In this document: in pieces, positions 26,607 to 36,562 of the stretch
Position numbering within the stretch: position 1 is the stretch's first letter
How the letters are laid out: every line of letters begins with the position of its first letter
Assembly (NCBI GenBank): GCA_963715635.1
Contig: OY970261.1
Coordinates: 1,178,001-1,242,000, forward strand
Length of the DNA: 64,000 bases
Source of the DNA: JAPKZH01 sp963715635
GTDB taxonomy: Bacteria > Acidobacteriota > Aminicenantia > Aminicenantales > UBA4085
Direction of reading: 5' to 3'
Made by a program: the position numbers and the translations under genes
Notes under the pieces: model-generated
Seen by the model: only the letters and a program-made list of their open reading frames with translations
Database searches by the model: none
Told to the model about the DNA's origin: nothing

Positions 26607-27794
26607 TTACTTCAGAACGATCTTTCCCTCAGACTTAGCGATGATTTTTCCGATGATGGCGGCTCTTTTGACTCCGCGGTCCTTGAGTTTTTTTAGGAGC
26701 AACCAGGCTTTCTTTTCAGGGATGGCGAGGAGCAGTCCCCCCGACGTCTGCGGGTCATAAAGAACCGTCTCGAAATCTGGGTCGATGCCGTCGCTCACAT
26801 TCACGAACTGCGAGGAATATTCGCGGTTGCGCTCGATCGCACCGGAAATGATTCCAGCCCTGACATAGGCCAGGACTTCATCGAAAAGGGGAATCTTCTT
26901 TATATAGATCTCCGCCGTTACTCCGCTCTGCCGGACGATCTCGCCCAGATGGCCGAGCAGGCTGAACCCGGTGACGTCAGTGCCGGTGCGAACGCCCATC
27001 CCGACCGCTATTTCCGCGGCAGTTTTGTTGAGCTCAACCATCGATTTGGCGGCGGCCCGGAGTGCACGCGCCGACGCTTTCCCGATTTGATTGGCAAAGC
27101 TGATGATTCCCGTGCCGAGCGGCTTGGTCAGGACCAGGATGTCTCCCGGCCTGGCTTTGTCATTCGTAATCATTTTTTTCGGGTCGATGATACCGGTGAC
27201 AGCAAACCCGAACTTGATCTCATTGTCCTTGATGCTGTGCCCGCCGATGACGACCGTCTCAGCTTCCTTGAGCTTGTCAATACCGCCCTGAAGCATCTTG
27301 TTCATAATGCGCGGGCTGAGCTTTTCGATGGGGAAGCTAACGATGGACAGCGCGGTTAGAGGCTTTCCGCCCATGGCATAGATATCGCTCACCGAATTGG
27401 CGGCGGCTATTTGGCCAAATGTGTACGGGTCATCCACAAGCGGAGTGAAAACGTCTACGGACTGCACGAGCGCCATATTTTTCGTCAATCGATAGACGCC
27501 GGCGTCGTCGCAGGTGTCGGAGCTGACCAGAACGCGGCGGTTGAAGATTTTTGGAAGGCCGTCGAGCGCCTTTTTTAAGTCATTCTGATTGATCTTGGAA
27601 GCGCAACCTGCGTTCTCCACGAATTTCGTCAAGGGCACATCTTCAGGAGCGTCTTCCTCGCGTTCTCCAGAACAAAGACAAACATTTTTCTGCTTGAACA
27701 GGTCGCAGGGACATGGCTCCTTGGGGTTGCAGATGCAGTGGCCGAGCTTGACCGAGCGGCCCATAATCCGCTTTCGTTTTTCGTAATCGATCAT
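26607..27794 (-). CDS. selD: Selenide, water dikinase SelD with Cys-rich N-terminal extension
   Basis: A 395-residue protein, about 50 residues longer than typical SelD. Residues 55-395 are the AIRS/PurM-type kinase: catalytic Cys64 and Lys67 in ENAGCASK (Cys rather than Sec), SSDTCDDAGVYRL, FGQIAAANSVSDIYAMGGKP, GGHSIKD and a YDPQTSGGLL end. It makes selenophosphate from selenide and ATP. Residues 1-50 carry three C-x-C pairs (Cys20/22, 28/30, 39/41) in HCICNPKEPCPC and VCLCSG, an unusual metal- or selenide-binding-like extension that I do not recognise. The ATG at 27794 begins one base after the selA stop; a second in-frame ATG at codon 11 would keep the Cys pairs. No Shine-Dalgarno is clear for either, so coupling to selA is likely. 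Confidence 0.93.
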   Translation of the reverse strand: MIDYEKRKRIMGRSVKLGHCICNPKEPCPCDLFKQKNVCLCSGEREEDAPEDVPLTKFVENAGCASKINQNDLKKALDGLPKIFNRRVLVSSDTCDDAGVYRLTKNMALVQSVDVFTPLVDDPYTFGQIAAANSVSDIYAMGGKPLTALSIVSFPIEKLSPRIMNKMLQGGIDKLKEAETVVIGGHSIKDNEIKFGFAVTGIIDPKKMITNDKARPGDILVLTKPLGTGIISFANQIGKASARALRAAAKSMVELNKTAAEIAVGMGVRTGTDVTGFSLLGHLGEIVRQSGVTAEIYIKKIPLFDEVLAYVRAGIISGAIERNREYSSQFVNVSDGIDPDFETVLYDPQTSGGLLLAIPEKKAWLLLKKLKDRGVKRAAIIGKIIAKSEGKIVLK

Positions 27795-27795
27795 G

Positions 27796-29202
27796 CTAGT
27801 CTTTCAGAATTTTTAAGATGGCGTCGCCTACGGCTTCATCTTCGTCGGGCTGGATCGTCCGCAGGTCGAACATCACGCAGTCGTTCTGAATCCGCGTGAA
27901 AATGGGCGGGACGTGAAAGCGGAGCTTTCGGGCGAAGTCATCGGCGAGAAGCAATCGCGGCTTAACGGCCAAGAATTTTGTGGGGAGCGTTTCGACAGGA
28001 ACAGACCCGCTTCCAACATAGGATCCGCCGTCCTCGATAAAAACCTCAGCGCCGCTCGGCAAGCTGTCTTCTAGCTCGTTTTTCAGCCGCTCTGCCCGAA
28101 CCATAAGCTCCATCAGGTCGGCGGCGAACATCCGATATATAGGATGTTCTTCCCGCAATTTTTGCCGGTTCAGAAAAAGCTTGAGGGTGGCTTCCATGGC
28201 GGCCAGCGTAAGTTTGCCGCAGCGGAAGGCCCTCACCAAAGGATTTTTCTTGATCTGCTGGACGAAATCGGCCTTTCCGACAATGATTCCCGATTGCGGG
28301 CCGCCGATGAGCTTGTCGCCGCTGAAGCAGGTGACATCCACTCCGGCCGCTACACTGTGCTGGACAAGGGGCTCGGCCTCGAGACCGAATTCTTTTAAAT
28401 CGACGAGAGCGCCGCTGCCGAGGTCGTCAATGACCGGAATATCGCGCGCCCGGCCCAGTTTGGCGAGCTCTTCGATTCCCGGCTCTTCGGCAAAGCCGAT
28501 GATCCTGTAGTTGGAATGATGGACTCGGAGAATCGCCCCTGTGTTCGGGCCGATGGCATTCTCATAGTCGCGGAGATGGGTTTTGTTGGTCGCCCCGACC
28601 TCGCGCAGGATGGCGCCGCTTGTCTCCATCACCTCAGGCATGCGAAACGAACCCCCGATTTCGACAAGCTGGCCCCGCGAGACGATCACTTCTTTGTCTT
28701 TGGCCAGCGTGTTGAGGATGACGACGGTTGCGGCTGCATTATTATTGACGATCGTAGCCGCCTCCGCTCCCGTCAATTCGCAGAGAAGTCGGCTGACATG
28801 AGAATCGCGCTGGCTGCGGCGTCCCGTTTCGAGCTCGAGGGCAAGCGTGCAGTAGCCGCGGGCGGTATCGAGGATGGCTTCCTGGGCGGTGCGCGACAGA
28901 ACAGCCCGGCCCAGCCCGGAGTGCATAATGACGCCCGTGGCGTTGACGGCATTGCGGAGGGAAGGAGAGAATTTCTGGGCGAGACGCCCTTCTATTTCGT
29001 CGAGGAGATGTCCCGGCAGAAGATCAGACTCCGCCGGAGAGGGAGCCGTTTCATCGAGAATCGCGCGCCGGATATCTTCGAGGACGCGCTGAGTTGCCTT
29101 TAAAACTTCCTCCCGTCCAAATTTTTCTATGAACCCCTTTTCCTGAGCTTTTTGGATTAAGGCATCGACGGCTGGCAGCTTCCGAAGCAGGATTTCATTC
29201 AT
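27796..29202 (-). CDS. selA: L-seryl-tRNA(Sec) selenium transferase SelA
   Basis: A 468-residue PLP enzyme of usual SelA length. The N-terminal domain begins NEILLRKLPAVDALIQKA. The PLP domain has INNNAAATVVILNTLA-like NNN motif, TSGAILREVGATNKTHLRDY, VIDDLGSGALVDL and the Schiff-base Lys in CFSGDKLIGGPQSG. C-terminal GGGSVPVETLPT-like residues and FDLRTIQPDEDE complete it. It converts Ser-tRNA-Sec to Sec-tRNA-Sec with selenophosphate from SelD. It is the first gene of the sel operon: promoter at 29235-29263 and AAGGGG seven nt before the ATG at 29202. The next gene selD starts one base after its stop. Confidence 0.96.
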   Translation of the reverse strand: MNEILLRKLPAVDALIQKAQEKGFIEKFGREEVLKATQRVLEDIRRAILDETAPSPAESDLLPGHLLDEIEGRLAQKFSPSLRNAVNATGVIMHSGLGRAVLSRTAQEAILDTARGYCTLALELETGRRSQRDSHVSRLLCELTGAEAATIVNNNAAATVVILNTLAKDKEVIVSRGQLVEIGGSFRMPEVMETSGAILREVGATNKTHLRDYENAIGPNTGAILRVHHSNYRIIGFAEEPGIEELAKLGRARDIPVIDDLGSGALVDLKEFGLEAEPLVQHSVAAGVDVTCFSGDKLIGGPQSGIIVGKADFVQQIKKNPLVRAFRCGKLTLAAMEATLKLFLNRQKLREEHPIYRMFAADLMELMVRAERLKNELEDSLPSGAEVFIEDGGSYVGSGSVPVETLPTKFLAVKPRLLLADDFARKLRFHVPPIFTRIQNDCVMFDLRTIQPDEDEAVGDAILKILKD

Positions 29203-29234
29203 AGCGTTCCCCTTGAACGATTATACGACTCGCT

Positions 29235-29263
29235 AATATATGAGATATCTTTTCTTCCGTCAA
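29235..29263 (-). promoter_or_regulatory. Promoter of the sel operon
   Basis: On the minus strand TTGACG (29263-29258) and TATATT (29240-29235) are 17 nt apart, about 30 nt before the selA ATG. It is the only clear promoter before selA-selD-selB-selC. Confidence 0.62.
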
Positions 29264-29296
29264 GGCTAAGAGAGAACGTTCTGCTTGGGTCTTGTC

Positions 29297-29325
29297 TTGA
29301 GAAGTCCGAACGCTTGAAATAATAT
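29297..29325 (+). promoter_or_regulatory. Candidate promoter of the small exported protein gene
   Basis: TTGAGA (29297-29302) and TAATAT (29320-29325) are 17 nt apart, 45 nt upstream of the ATG at 29371. It diverges from the sel operon promoter. Confidence 0.5.
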
Positions 29326-29370
29326 CGTCGCTCAATTAAAATATTTAAATGAAGAAAGGAGGAAATGAAC

Positions 29371-29622
29371 ATGAAAAAGAGCTTGGTTTTTGTGCTCTGT
29401 GCTCTCCTGTTTTTGGTGCTTGTCTATGCCGCGACGCCGAAGACCTACCAGGTCACGGGTCCTGTTCTGGACATCAAAGGTGATATCATCACCGTGCAGA
29501 AAGGGAATGAGAAGTGGGAAATTGTCCGCACGGCAGACACAAAAATAACGGGCAACCTCGTCGTCGGCGCAAAAGTCACTATTGAATACAAGATGGTGGC
29601 GGCCACGATTGTAGTCAAGTAA
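29371..29622 (+). CDS. Small exported protein, probable OB-like beta-barrel
   Basis: An 83-residue protein with a signal peptide (MKKSLVFVLCALLFLVLVYA, cleavage near AA-TP). The mature ~60 residues are all short beta-type segments: TYQVTGPVLDIKGDIITVQK, EKWEIVRTADTKI and GNLVVGAKVTIEYKMVAATI. Similar small periplasmic beta proteins occur in many Acidobacteriota and Deltaproteobacteria, but I do not recognise a function. I start at the second ATG (29371), 8 nt after GGAGG; the ATG at 29365 would be too close. Monocistronic and divergent from selA. A weak hairpin with a T-run (29622-29643) follows. Confidence 0.75.
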   Translation: MKKSLVFVLCALLFLVLVYAATPKTYQVTGPVLDIKGDIITVQKGNEKWEIVRTADTKITGNLVVGAKVTIEYKMVAATIVVK

Positions 29623-29701
29623 AAACTCAAACTTAGTTTTTTTATCACTAAAAACGGAAACCCTCTTGTCGTGCGCCGCCTCCAGAGAGCGAAAAAGGGA
29701 A

Positions 29702-32080
29702 TTATTTTCCCAGCCGAACGACGACCTGGCAGGTGGGTTTGTCCGTTAAGGGCAGGACCGTGCCCCTGATGGGTTGGCCGTCCACGGTGATGGACTTAAC
29801 GCCGGACTCGACCCCTTCTGGGTTCTTGACTTCGATTTTATAAAGCGTGCCCCGGAAAACCCGCTCGGCTTTAAAGCCTTTCCAGTCCGGCGGGATCACC
29901 GGGTCGATCATCAGCCCCTGATAGGTAGGCCTTATTCCCAAGATATAATCAAAGCTCACCCGATACATCCACGCGGCGCTGCCTGTCTGCCAAGAATGGC
30001 TGGCCCGGCCGGCCGTCTCGTGCTCATCGCTCGTGATATACTGGGGGTAGACGTATGGTTCGGCGATAAAAACGTCCGAATCCAGCCTGTTTGGCAACAA
30101 TTTTTTATAATAATCGAACGCCGCTTTGCCCCTTCCCAGCAAACACTCCGCCTGGATGAGCCAGGCCGCAGGATGACAGAATACGGCCGCATTTTCTTTT
30201 TTGCCCCATACGCACCGCGTGATCAATCCGATCTTCGGGTCGATTTCTCTAAACGCCGGCGCGCAGATTTTTGGTCCAAACTTGGTATCCAGCATTTTTT
30301 TTGCGCTGAACATAGCCTGGACAAGCCGCTTCTTATCCGGCAGGCTGGCGATGACCGCCCAGCTCTGGGTATTGATGAAGATTTTTCCGTATCGATTGTC
30401 CTTGGAGCCGATCTTCTTATGATTTTCTCCGAAGGCGCGGATGTACCATTCACCGTCCCAGCAGTATTTCTCGATGGCGGCGCTGAGCAGGTCGCGGAGG
30501 CCCTGGATGTCTTTGGCCGCTTCTTCGGCTTGGAGGTGCCCGAACAGCTCGATGAGGCGATTGAGCATCGCGACATAGAACATCGCGCCCCAGACGCTTT
30601 CGCCGCCGTCCTTGCCGCCGATGTAATCGAGGGTGTCGTTCCAGTCGCCGCGGCCGAAAATCGGGAGCCCTTGAGGTCCGAGATGATTCCGGGCAAACTT
30701 GAGGACGGCCAGCAAATGCTCGAAAATTGTGCCTTCCTTGCCGTCCAGGAACGGCTCGGGACTGTCAAGAATGGCCATATCGCCGGTCTCTTTGATGTAT
30801 TCCGTAACGGCCAGGATGAACCAGAGCGGGTCGTCGCAATGCTCCGTAAATTCGCCCTGCCCGTCGCCGTAGAAATGGTGATAGACTTTGCCGTCGCTCT
30901 GCATCTGTCGGGCGAGCAAGAGGATGCGCTGGCGAGCCTGGGCTTGGTCCGAGATCGTGATGGCGATCGTGTCCTGAGCCGTATCGCGATAGCCATAGCC
31001 CCGGCCAATACCCCAATAATAAAAGCTGGCCAGGCGCCCCACATCGAACGCGACCTTAGCCTGATAGGGGGTCCAGTAATTCATAAAGGTGTTGACATCT
31101 TTATCGGGCGAATCCACTTTGGTATTGGCGAAAAAGTCATCCCACTTTTTCCTGATGTTTAGATAGGCCGCCTCGACGGCGCGCAGGTCGTGGTATTTTC
31201 TCACGGCCTGTTTTTTTTGCTCGAAGTCGGGCTTGGGAATCACGCCCAACGAAAAAATGATCTTCTTGGCTTCCTCCGGCCGCAGCTCGATATCGACCTG
31301 CAGGGCGCCGACGGCGTTGCCATAATCCGTGTCCTTCGAGCTCAGCAGGCCAGTCTCGATTGCCAGTGGATTATTCTCATTCCGATAGGGTCCGATAAAA
31401 CGCTCCCGCAGCGTTTCGTAGCCGGAGACGGGCAGGCTGGCCGTGAAAAATGCCCATTGGTCCCATTCCTTGTTTTCCTGGTGCTGCGTCCCGCGCGTCT
31501 CGGTGACCCAGTAGGTTTTTGTGGCGAACAGGGCGTTGAGGTCTTTCTCGAAATGGACGCGATTGAAATGCTGGTCGTCGCACTGATTAATGAGGTCGAT
31601 CAAGGCATGGCCAAGGGCGAACTCCACATACCCAAAGACCGATAGGCGGCGGGGCTTGCGCGATTTATTTGTCAGAGTGGCCTTCCAGATTTCCCGGTCA
31701 TCTTCGAGGGGGACAAAATAAAGGACCGAGGAGGCGATTTTCTCGACTTCGGCTTCGACGCGGGTGTAGCCAAATCCGTGGGCGACCTGGTAGGCTTCGA
31801 CAGACTTGCCCACAGGCTGCCAGGTCAGGCTCCAGGTCTCTCCCGAGTCCTTGTCTTTGACATAAAGGTATTTTCCGGGCCTGTCGGGCGGGACATCATT
31901 GATCCTGTAGCGCGTAATGCGGCCGTGGAGTGGGCTTTTGTAATAGCTGATGCCTCCGCCGTTATTGGAGATTGTGGCAAAGTATCGCCCGTTATAAATA
32001 TAGTTAATCCAGGGGCTGGGCGTGGCCACGTTGGTGATGATGTATTCTTTGCCGTCTTCGCTGAAATGTCCGTAATTCAT
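29702..32080 (-). CDS. GH94 phosphorylase (chitobiose/cellobiose phosphorylase family)
   Basis: A 792-residue protein with no signal peptide, of the length of N,N'-diacetylchitobiose phosphorylase. The N-terminal super-beta-sandwich (NGRYFATISNNGGGISYYKS) precedes the (alpha/alpha)6 barrel with FYYWGIGRGYGYRDTAQDTI and the catalytic-acid motif FGRGDWNDTLDY near residue 480. Further on are VWGAMFYVAMLNRLIE and GKIFINTQSWAV. The family splits a beta-linked disaccharide with phosphate into sugar-1-phosphate and free sugar. Chitobiose is favoured by the neighbouring GH20 and kinase/nucleotidyltransferase, but cellobiose or related glycans are not excluded. Its ATG overlaps the symporter stop as ATGA, so the two are translationally coupled. 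It would act in the cytoplasm on sugar imported by that symporter. Confidence 0.87.
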   Translation of the reverse strand: MNYGHFSEDGKEYIITNVATPSPWINYIYNGRYFATISNNGGGISYYKSPLHGRITRYRINDVPPDRPGKYLYVKDKDSGETWSLTWQPVGKSVEAYQVAHGFGYTRVEAEVEKIASSVLYFVPLEDDREIWKATLTNKSRKPRRLSVFGYVEFALGHALIDLINQCDDQHFNRVHFEKDLNALFATKTYWVTETRGTQHQENKEWDQWAFFTASLPVSGYETLRERFIGPYRNENNPLAIETGLLSSKDTDYGNAVGALQVDIELRPEEAKKIIFSLGVIPKPDFEQKKQAVRKYHDLRAVEAAYLNIRKKWDDFFANTKVDSPDKDVNTFMNYWTPYQAKVAFDVGRLASFYYWGIGRGYGYRDTAQDTIAITISDQAQARQRILLLARQMQSDGKVYHHFYGDGQGEFTEHCDDPLWFILAVTEYIKETGDMAILDSPEPFLDGKEGTIFEHLLAVLKFARNHLGPQGLPIFGRGDWNDTLDYIGGKDGGESVWGAMFYVAMLNRLIELFGHLQAEEAAKDIQGLRDLLSAAIEKYCWDGEWYIRAFGENHKKIGSKDNRYGKIFINTQSWAVIASLPDKKRLVQAMFSAKKMLDTKFGPKICAPAFREIDPKIGLITRCVWGKKENAAVFCHPAAWLIQAECLLGRGKAAFDYYKKLLPNRLDSDVFIAEPYVYPQYITSDEHETAGRASHSWQTGSAAWMYRVSFDYILGIRPTYQGLMIDPVIPPDWKGFKAERVFRGTLYKIEVKNPEGVESGVKSITVDGQPIRGTVLPLTDKPTCQVVVRLGK

Positions 32081-34033
32081 TTTATTGGATCCACCTCGTC
32101 CAAATTCTTGCCATCGACCACGAAGCCTGAATCTCTATGATCGCGCTTCATGGTCTTCAGTTGCCGGATCATATCCTTGAGATTGATAATTCCGCCTGTC
32201 GAAAACCAGAAGACGACGGCGACCGAGGCCGCGAGATACACCCACACATAGGTTTTCCAGAAGCTCATCCAAGGCCCGTTGCTCACATCGTGCGTCAGAT
32301 TATAGATCGTGCCAATGATAAAAACGACGACCCAGGCGAACGTCCAGGTGTAGGTCAGGACATAAATAAATTTATCGCCGCGGGTAAATTCTTTGCCCAT
32401 GCCGAGCACTTTCCAGCCCCTGAGCGGCTGTTCCTCGACGACTTGGGTTTCCATCTTGAGATCGTATTTTCCCCGGTGAAGCATACGGTCCATATCGAAC
32501 GCTTGTCGCTTGCCGAGTAAAGAGACGAGGACATAGATAAGCGATGAGGCCGCCATGGCCAGCCCCCAGAACATCTGGCCGTTGATGAAGAATCGGGGTT
32601 GGATCTGATGAATGACAATACCGCCGACGGCAATGACCGAGCCCGTGATCATCGCGGCCCAGGCCGCGGCAGCCGTTCCGCGCTTCCAGTAGAGGCCGCC
32701 GATAATCACGGCTCCGCTGCCGCCCGCAAAAATCGCTCCCGTAATCGCAAAAAACAGGAATATATATTCGCTTTGCTGAAAGAGCAGACTGAAGAAATAG
32801 ATAAAAACGGCGACGCCGAGAATCGCCAGCTTGAGATATCGAATGTGCTGCTCCGACGCGAAGGGCTTTTTGCGGATGGGCATTAGAACATCCTGAATAA
32901 AAATGCTTCCCCAGGAATGAAGATACGTTTCATGGCAGGCGATCGAAGCGGCCAGCATCACGGCCGCAAACGCGCCCATCAGCCCCACGGGCAGCAGCTT
33001 GGTCAACGCCAGTGGCACCGTCAACTGGCTCCTCAGCGCATCCGAGCTCAATCCGTTCAATATCGGCTGGATCGCGGCCGCCTGGCCCGCAAAGGCTTGA
33101 TGATGCAAAAAAGTGTAGGCGATGATCGGGACAAAAACCAGGAACAGTCCCCACTGCGGATCCGCGCCAATTCGCCAGGACATCGCCCATTTTCGCCTCA
33201 TGGGCGCTTTTCGCTGAGGCGTTGTAGGCCTGCGTGCCCTGCCAGGAGAGCTTGCCGTAAATGACGCCGATCATGCCGATGAAGAAATACCAGAAATTGT
33301 AGTCTTTGGTGCTTCCGGTTTTGAAGGGGTTGATGAGCGAAGCGTTGGCCGGCGCCTGGGAAATGGCCTGGAAGATCTGCGCCCAGTTGACCTTGAGCAT
33401 CAGGACGATGATGATCACGATGAAGACGGCGTTGACGAAAATCCCCTGCAGGAAATCGGTGATCATCACGGCGATTTGGCCTCCTGAAAAAACAAAGTAC
33501 AGGGGAATCCAGAGGATGACGATCATGATCAGAGCGAATGTTGAAACGTGAATGCCGAAAACGTCGATCGTGTGCGGCAAGCCGCAGAAATAAATGAAAA
33601 AGCGGGCGCTCACGGCAGGGAAAATGCCGAAGTTGATGATGCCGGAGAGAAACGCGAGCAGCCCGGCAAAGATCCGGAAATTGCGGCTGTAGCGGATTTC
33701 GAAGAATTGGGCCATGGTCAGGGCGCGCGTCTGCCGGAAGCGGTAGAGGACCCAGCCCGACACGCTGATGGCCACCAAGACGACGGCCATGACCATCTCC
33801 CACCAGCGCAGGCAGAATCCCGCGATGTAATTCATCTCCAGCATGCCGACGATGGTGATGGCCCCCAGGGCGGCCGTTCCTTGCGAGAGGCTGATGAGGT
33901 AGCGCCCGCCGGTCCGGCCGGCGGCGAGGAAGTCGGAGACACTCCGCATGAGCTTCTTGGAAGCGATGACAATGGAGATGATGAAGGCAAAGACAGCGAT
34001 GACGATGCCCCAGTCAAGAACGGTGAGGTTCAA
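32077..34033 (-). CDS. Sodium:solute symporter (SSS family), interrupted by a +1 frameshift
   Basis: A member of the SLC5/SSS family of Na+-coupled sugar or organic-solute importers, split in two frames. The N-terminal part (to AHEAKMGDVLANWR) has the first ~8 transmembrane helices with FLAAGRTGGRYLISLSQGTA and FFEIRYSRNFRI. The C-terminal part (from DPQWGLFLVFVPIIAYTFL) carries the rest and an intracellular tail. The frames join at about 33162, where CGC-G-GAT has one surplus base; total length is 3n+1, so one deletion yields 651 residues. The start is a TTG at 34033, 6 nt after AAGGAG. Both halves are fully conserved, so error is plausible. In this locus it probably imports a chitin-derived sugar released by the GH20 lipoprotein. 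Confidence 0.85.
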
Positions 34034-34064
34034 CCGAGACTCCTTTTTATGGGATAAGCCACCT

Positions 34065-36443
34065 TCAGTCGATGATGATCTCGTCGGCGAAGAGCCAGGC
34101 TTTCTGCCCGGCGCCGGGATGGCCAGGCGGGCAGGTGCCTATATTTTTGGCGTGGACCCGGACGTAACGGGCTTTGGTTTCTGCAAACTTCGCCGAGAAA
34201 TCCTTGATCATGACATCGGTCAGATTCGGGGACACATCGTTTTTTTGGCTGTCCACGACTTGATAATTTTTGCCGTCGTTGGACACGGCCACTTCGACTT
34301 CGGTCGGCAGAAATATCCACGCACCGCTGTTTTGCAGGCAGCCGAGCCTGACCTGGCTGATTTTTTGCTTCTTGCCTAGGTCGATCTCAGCCACCAAATC
34401 ATCACCCTCGAAGCCCTGCCAGCGGCCGTCGGTATGATTTTTCGATCCCCGCAGTCCGTCGAGGAGGGCTAATTTCCAGCCGCCGTTATACCGTTCCTGA
34501 TAGGGGAAGAGGAGGCTGATCGGTTTTCCCAATCCCTTGTGGGCTAAGAAGGCGATCTCCGTGACCGGCCCCATTTGCCGGTCGTCGGTAAATGTGGCGG
34601 CTTTGAAAACGTTAGATTTTTTGAATCGGATGGGTTGGCTGTACAGCTCCGAGTCCTCCGTCGGGGCGCGCCCGTCCAAGGTGTAGTGGATTTCCGGCTT
34701 CAGCATCTCGGTCTGAAGCTTGACCCGTACCTCCTGCTTGGCCCCATCAAAGAAGGGCGTCAGGCGGACGGTATATACGCTGTGGGCAAAATTAACCTTG
34801 GCTTCCTCATAACGGTCGAACTGTTTCCTCATCCGGCCCAGGAAATCTTCCCAGTTGCGGCGCTCTTTGGCCGACCATCCCACCTCGGCGATAGCGGCGA
34901 TCCGCGGGATCGTCATGTATTGGGCATGCGAGGGAGTGGGCACATATTCTGTCCACAAATTCGCCTGCCCGCCCAAAATGTGCTTAGCTTCTTCCACCGT
35001 CAATTCCGAGGGCACCGGCTCGAAGGCATAGACTTTGCCGAGCGGTAGATAGCCTCCGCCTGCCGGCGGCTCCAGGCCCGGGTCCCCCTGATAATAATCA
35101 AAATAGCAGTTGGATGTCGGCGACATCACGCAATCATGTCCCAACTTCGCCGCGGCGATCCCACCTTCCATCCCTCTCCACGACATGACCGTCGCATTCG
35201 GCGCCAGCCCGCCCTCCAAGATTTCATCCCAGCCGATGAGCCTTTTGCCGCTGGCGTTTAAGAATTTTTCGATGCGGCGGATAAAATAGCTTTGCAGCTC
35301 GTTTTCGTCCTTGAGACCTTCCGCGGCGATCCGCGCTTGGCATTTCGGGCATTGTTTCCAGGTCGATTTATCCACCTCGTCGCCGCCGATATGAATGTAT
35401 TCGCCGGGGAAGAGCGTGATCACTTCGGCCAAAACGTTTTGCAGGAATTCAAATGTCTCCTCATTGCCGGGACAATAAACGTCTTTGATCGGCCAGACTC
35501 CGCCGGGCGGGACGGTAAACGGCCCGCCGCTGCAGGAATACTGGGGGTAGGAGGCGAGAGCGGCCGAGCAGTGGCCCGGCATTTCGATTTCCGGGATGAT
35601 CGTGATGAACCGGCTTCTGGCATACTCCACGATTTCCCGAATATCATCCTGTGTATAGAATCCGCCATAGGTGGCCGCTTCCCCTTCCTTCTGCGGCTCC
35701 CGGTTATTCCAGTCCTTATCCTCGCGGTTGACCCGCCAGGCGCCGATTTCGGTCAGCTTGGGGTATTTTTTGATCTCGACCCGCCAGCCCTGGTCGTCGG
35801 TCAGGTGCCAATGGAAGGTGTTCATTTTATGCATGGCCAGATAATCGATGTAGTCTTTGACGAATTCTTTCGGGAAAAAGTGGCGCGATACATCCAGCAT
35901 CATCCCGCGCCAGGCGAAGCGCGGCGCATCGGCAATTTTGAGGCAGGGGACGAGAATTGTGATCGAGGGGAGCTTCCGGCCCGAGTAGATTTGAGGCGGC
36001 AGCAATTGGAGAAGCGTTTGAACGCCGTAAAAAAAGCCCCGGGCTTGGGTGGCTTCGATGGTCAGACGGTCGGTACCGACCGACAGCTGATAATCCTCGG
36101 GACTTTGCCCGGGATTGTAAATCCCTCGAAACACGATGGCCTGAAAAGGAACAGGCTCTTTGATATCTTGAATGGGGAGGTCGAATCCCGTCGATTTTCT
36201 CAACCGGTCCGCAAGATACTGGGCAGCCAGTTCGGCGCCTCTGTCGTTTGCCGGGATCAAGATTTGCGTTGCCGGAGCGATGGCAAAATTGCCCGTCAGT
36301 TGTTCGATCTGCGAGGGTTTGGGGATAACGCTGATCTCGACAGCCTCCTTCGGCGGCTGTGCCAGGCGCATCGGAGGGAGACAGGCGGGAAGTAAAATGG
36401 AGGTGGCGATAAGAATGAGGGCCAAAAGTAATTTTCTTTTCAT
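34065..36443 (-). CDS. GH20 beta-N-acetylhexosaminidase lipoprotein with C-terminal discoidin-like domain
   Basis: A 792-residue exported enzyme. The lipoprotein signal peptide ends at Cys21 (LLPAC). The GH20b domain spans about residues 35-160 (EISVIPKPSQIEQLTG). The catalytic barrel from about 170 to 510 has RGMMLDVSRHFFPK, FHWHLTDDQGWR and the active-site pair in IHIGGDEVDKSTW (Asp-Glu). A chitobiase C-terminal-type segment follows (IHYTLDGRAPTEDSELYSQP), and the last ~150 residues resemble F5/8-type discoidin carbohydrate binding (ARYVRVHAKNIGT). It removes terminal GlcNAc or GalNAc residues at the cell surface or in the periplasm, anchored as a lipoprotein. Downstream lie the symporter and GH94 phosphorylase; upstream a fused sugar kinase, so it initiates the pathway. 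Confidence 0.92.
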   Translation of the reverse strand: MKRKLLLALILIATSILLPACLPPMRLAQPPKEAVEISVIPKPSQIEQLTGNFAIAPATQILIPANDRGAELAAQYLADRLRKSTGFDLPIQDIKEPVPFQAIVFRGIYNPGQSPEDYQLSVGTDRLTIEATQARGFFYGVQTLLQLLPPQIYSGRKLPSITILVPCLKIADAPRFAWRGMMLDVSRHFFPKEFVKDYIDYLAMHKMNTFHWHLTDDQGWRVEIKKYPKLTEIGAWRVNREDKDWNNREPQKEGEAATYGGFYTQDDIREIVEYARSRFITIIPEIEMPGHCSAALASYPQYSCSGGPFTVPPGGVWPIKDVYCPGNEETFEFLQNVLAEVITLFPGEYIHIGGDEVDKSTWKQCPKCQARIAAEGLKDENELQSYFIRRIEKFLNASGKRLIGWDEILEGGLAPNATVMSWRGMEGGIAAAKLGHDCVMSPTSNCYFDYYQGDPGLEPPAGGGYLPLGKVYAFEPVPSELTVEEAKHILGGQANLWTEYVPTPSHAQYMTIPRIAAIAEVGWSAKERRNWEDFLGRMRKQFDRYEEAKVNFAHSVYTVRLTPFFDGAKQEVRVKLQTEMLKPEIHYTLDGRAPTEDSELYSQPIRFKKSNVFKAATFTDDRQMGPVTEIAFLAHKGLGKPISLLFPYQERYNGGWKLALLDGLRGSKNHTDGRWQGFEGDDLVAEIDLGKKQKISQVRLGCLQNSGAWIFLPTEVEVAVSNDGKNYQVVDSQKNDVSPNLTDVMIKDFSAKFAETKARYVRVHAKNIGTCPPGHPGAGQKAWLFADEIIID

Positions 36444-36562
36444 GGATTTACCTCAATAATAAAAGATTGTCATATCATCAAAACGGCCGAGAATGATCCT
36501 CCCAGAACAAGAAGATGGGTGCGAGATCGTTGATATTTTGCAGTGACAAGCCGGCGGCATGC

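Noticed and set aside
29622..29643. Rho-independent terminator after the small exported protein
   Set aside because: The hairpin has only A/T-rich pairs (AAAACT/AGTTTT), too weak to call with confidence.
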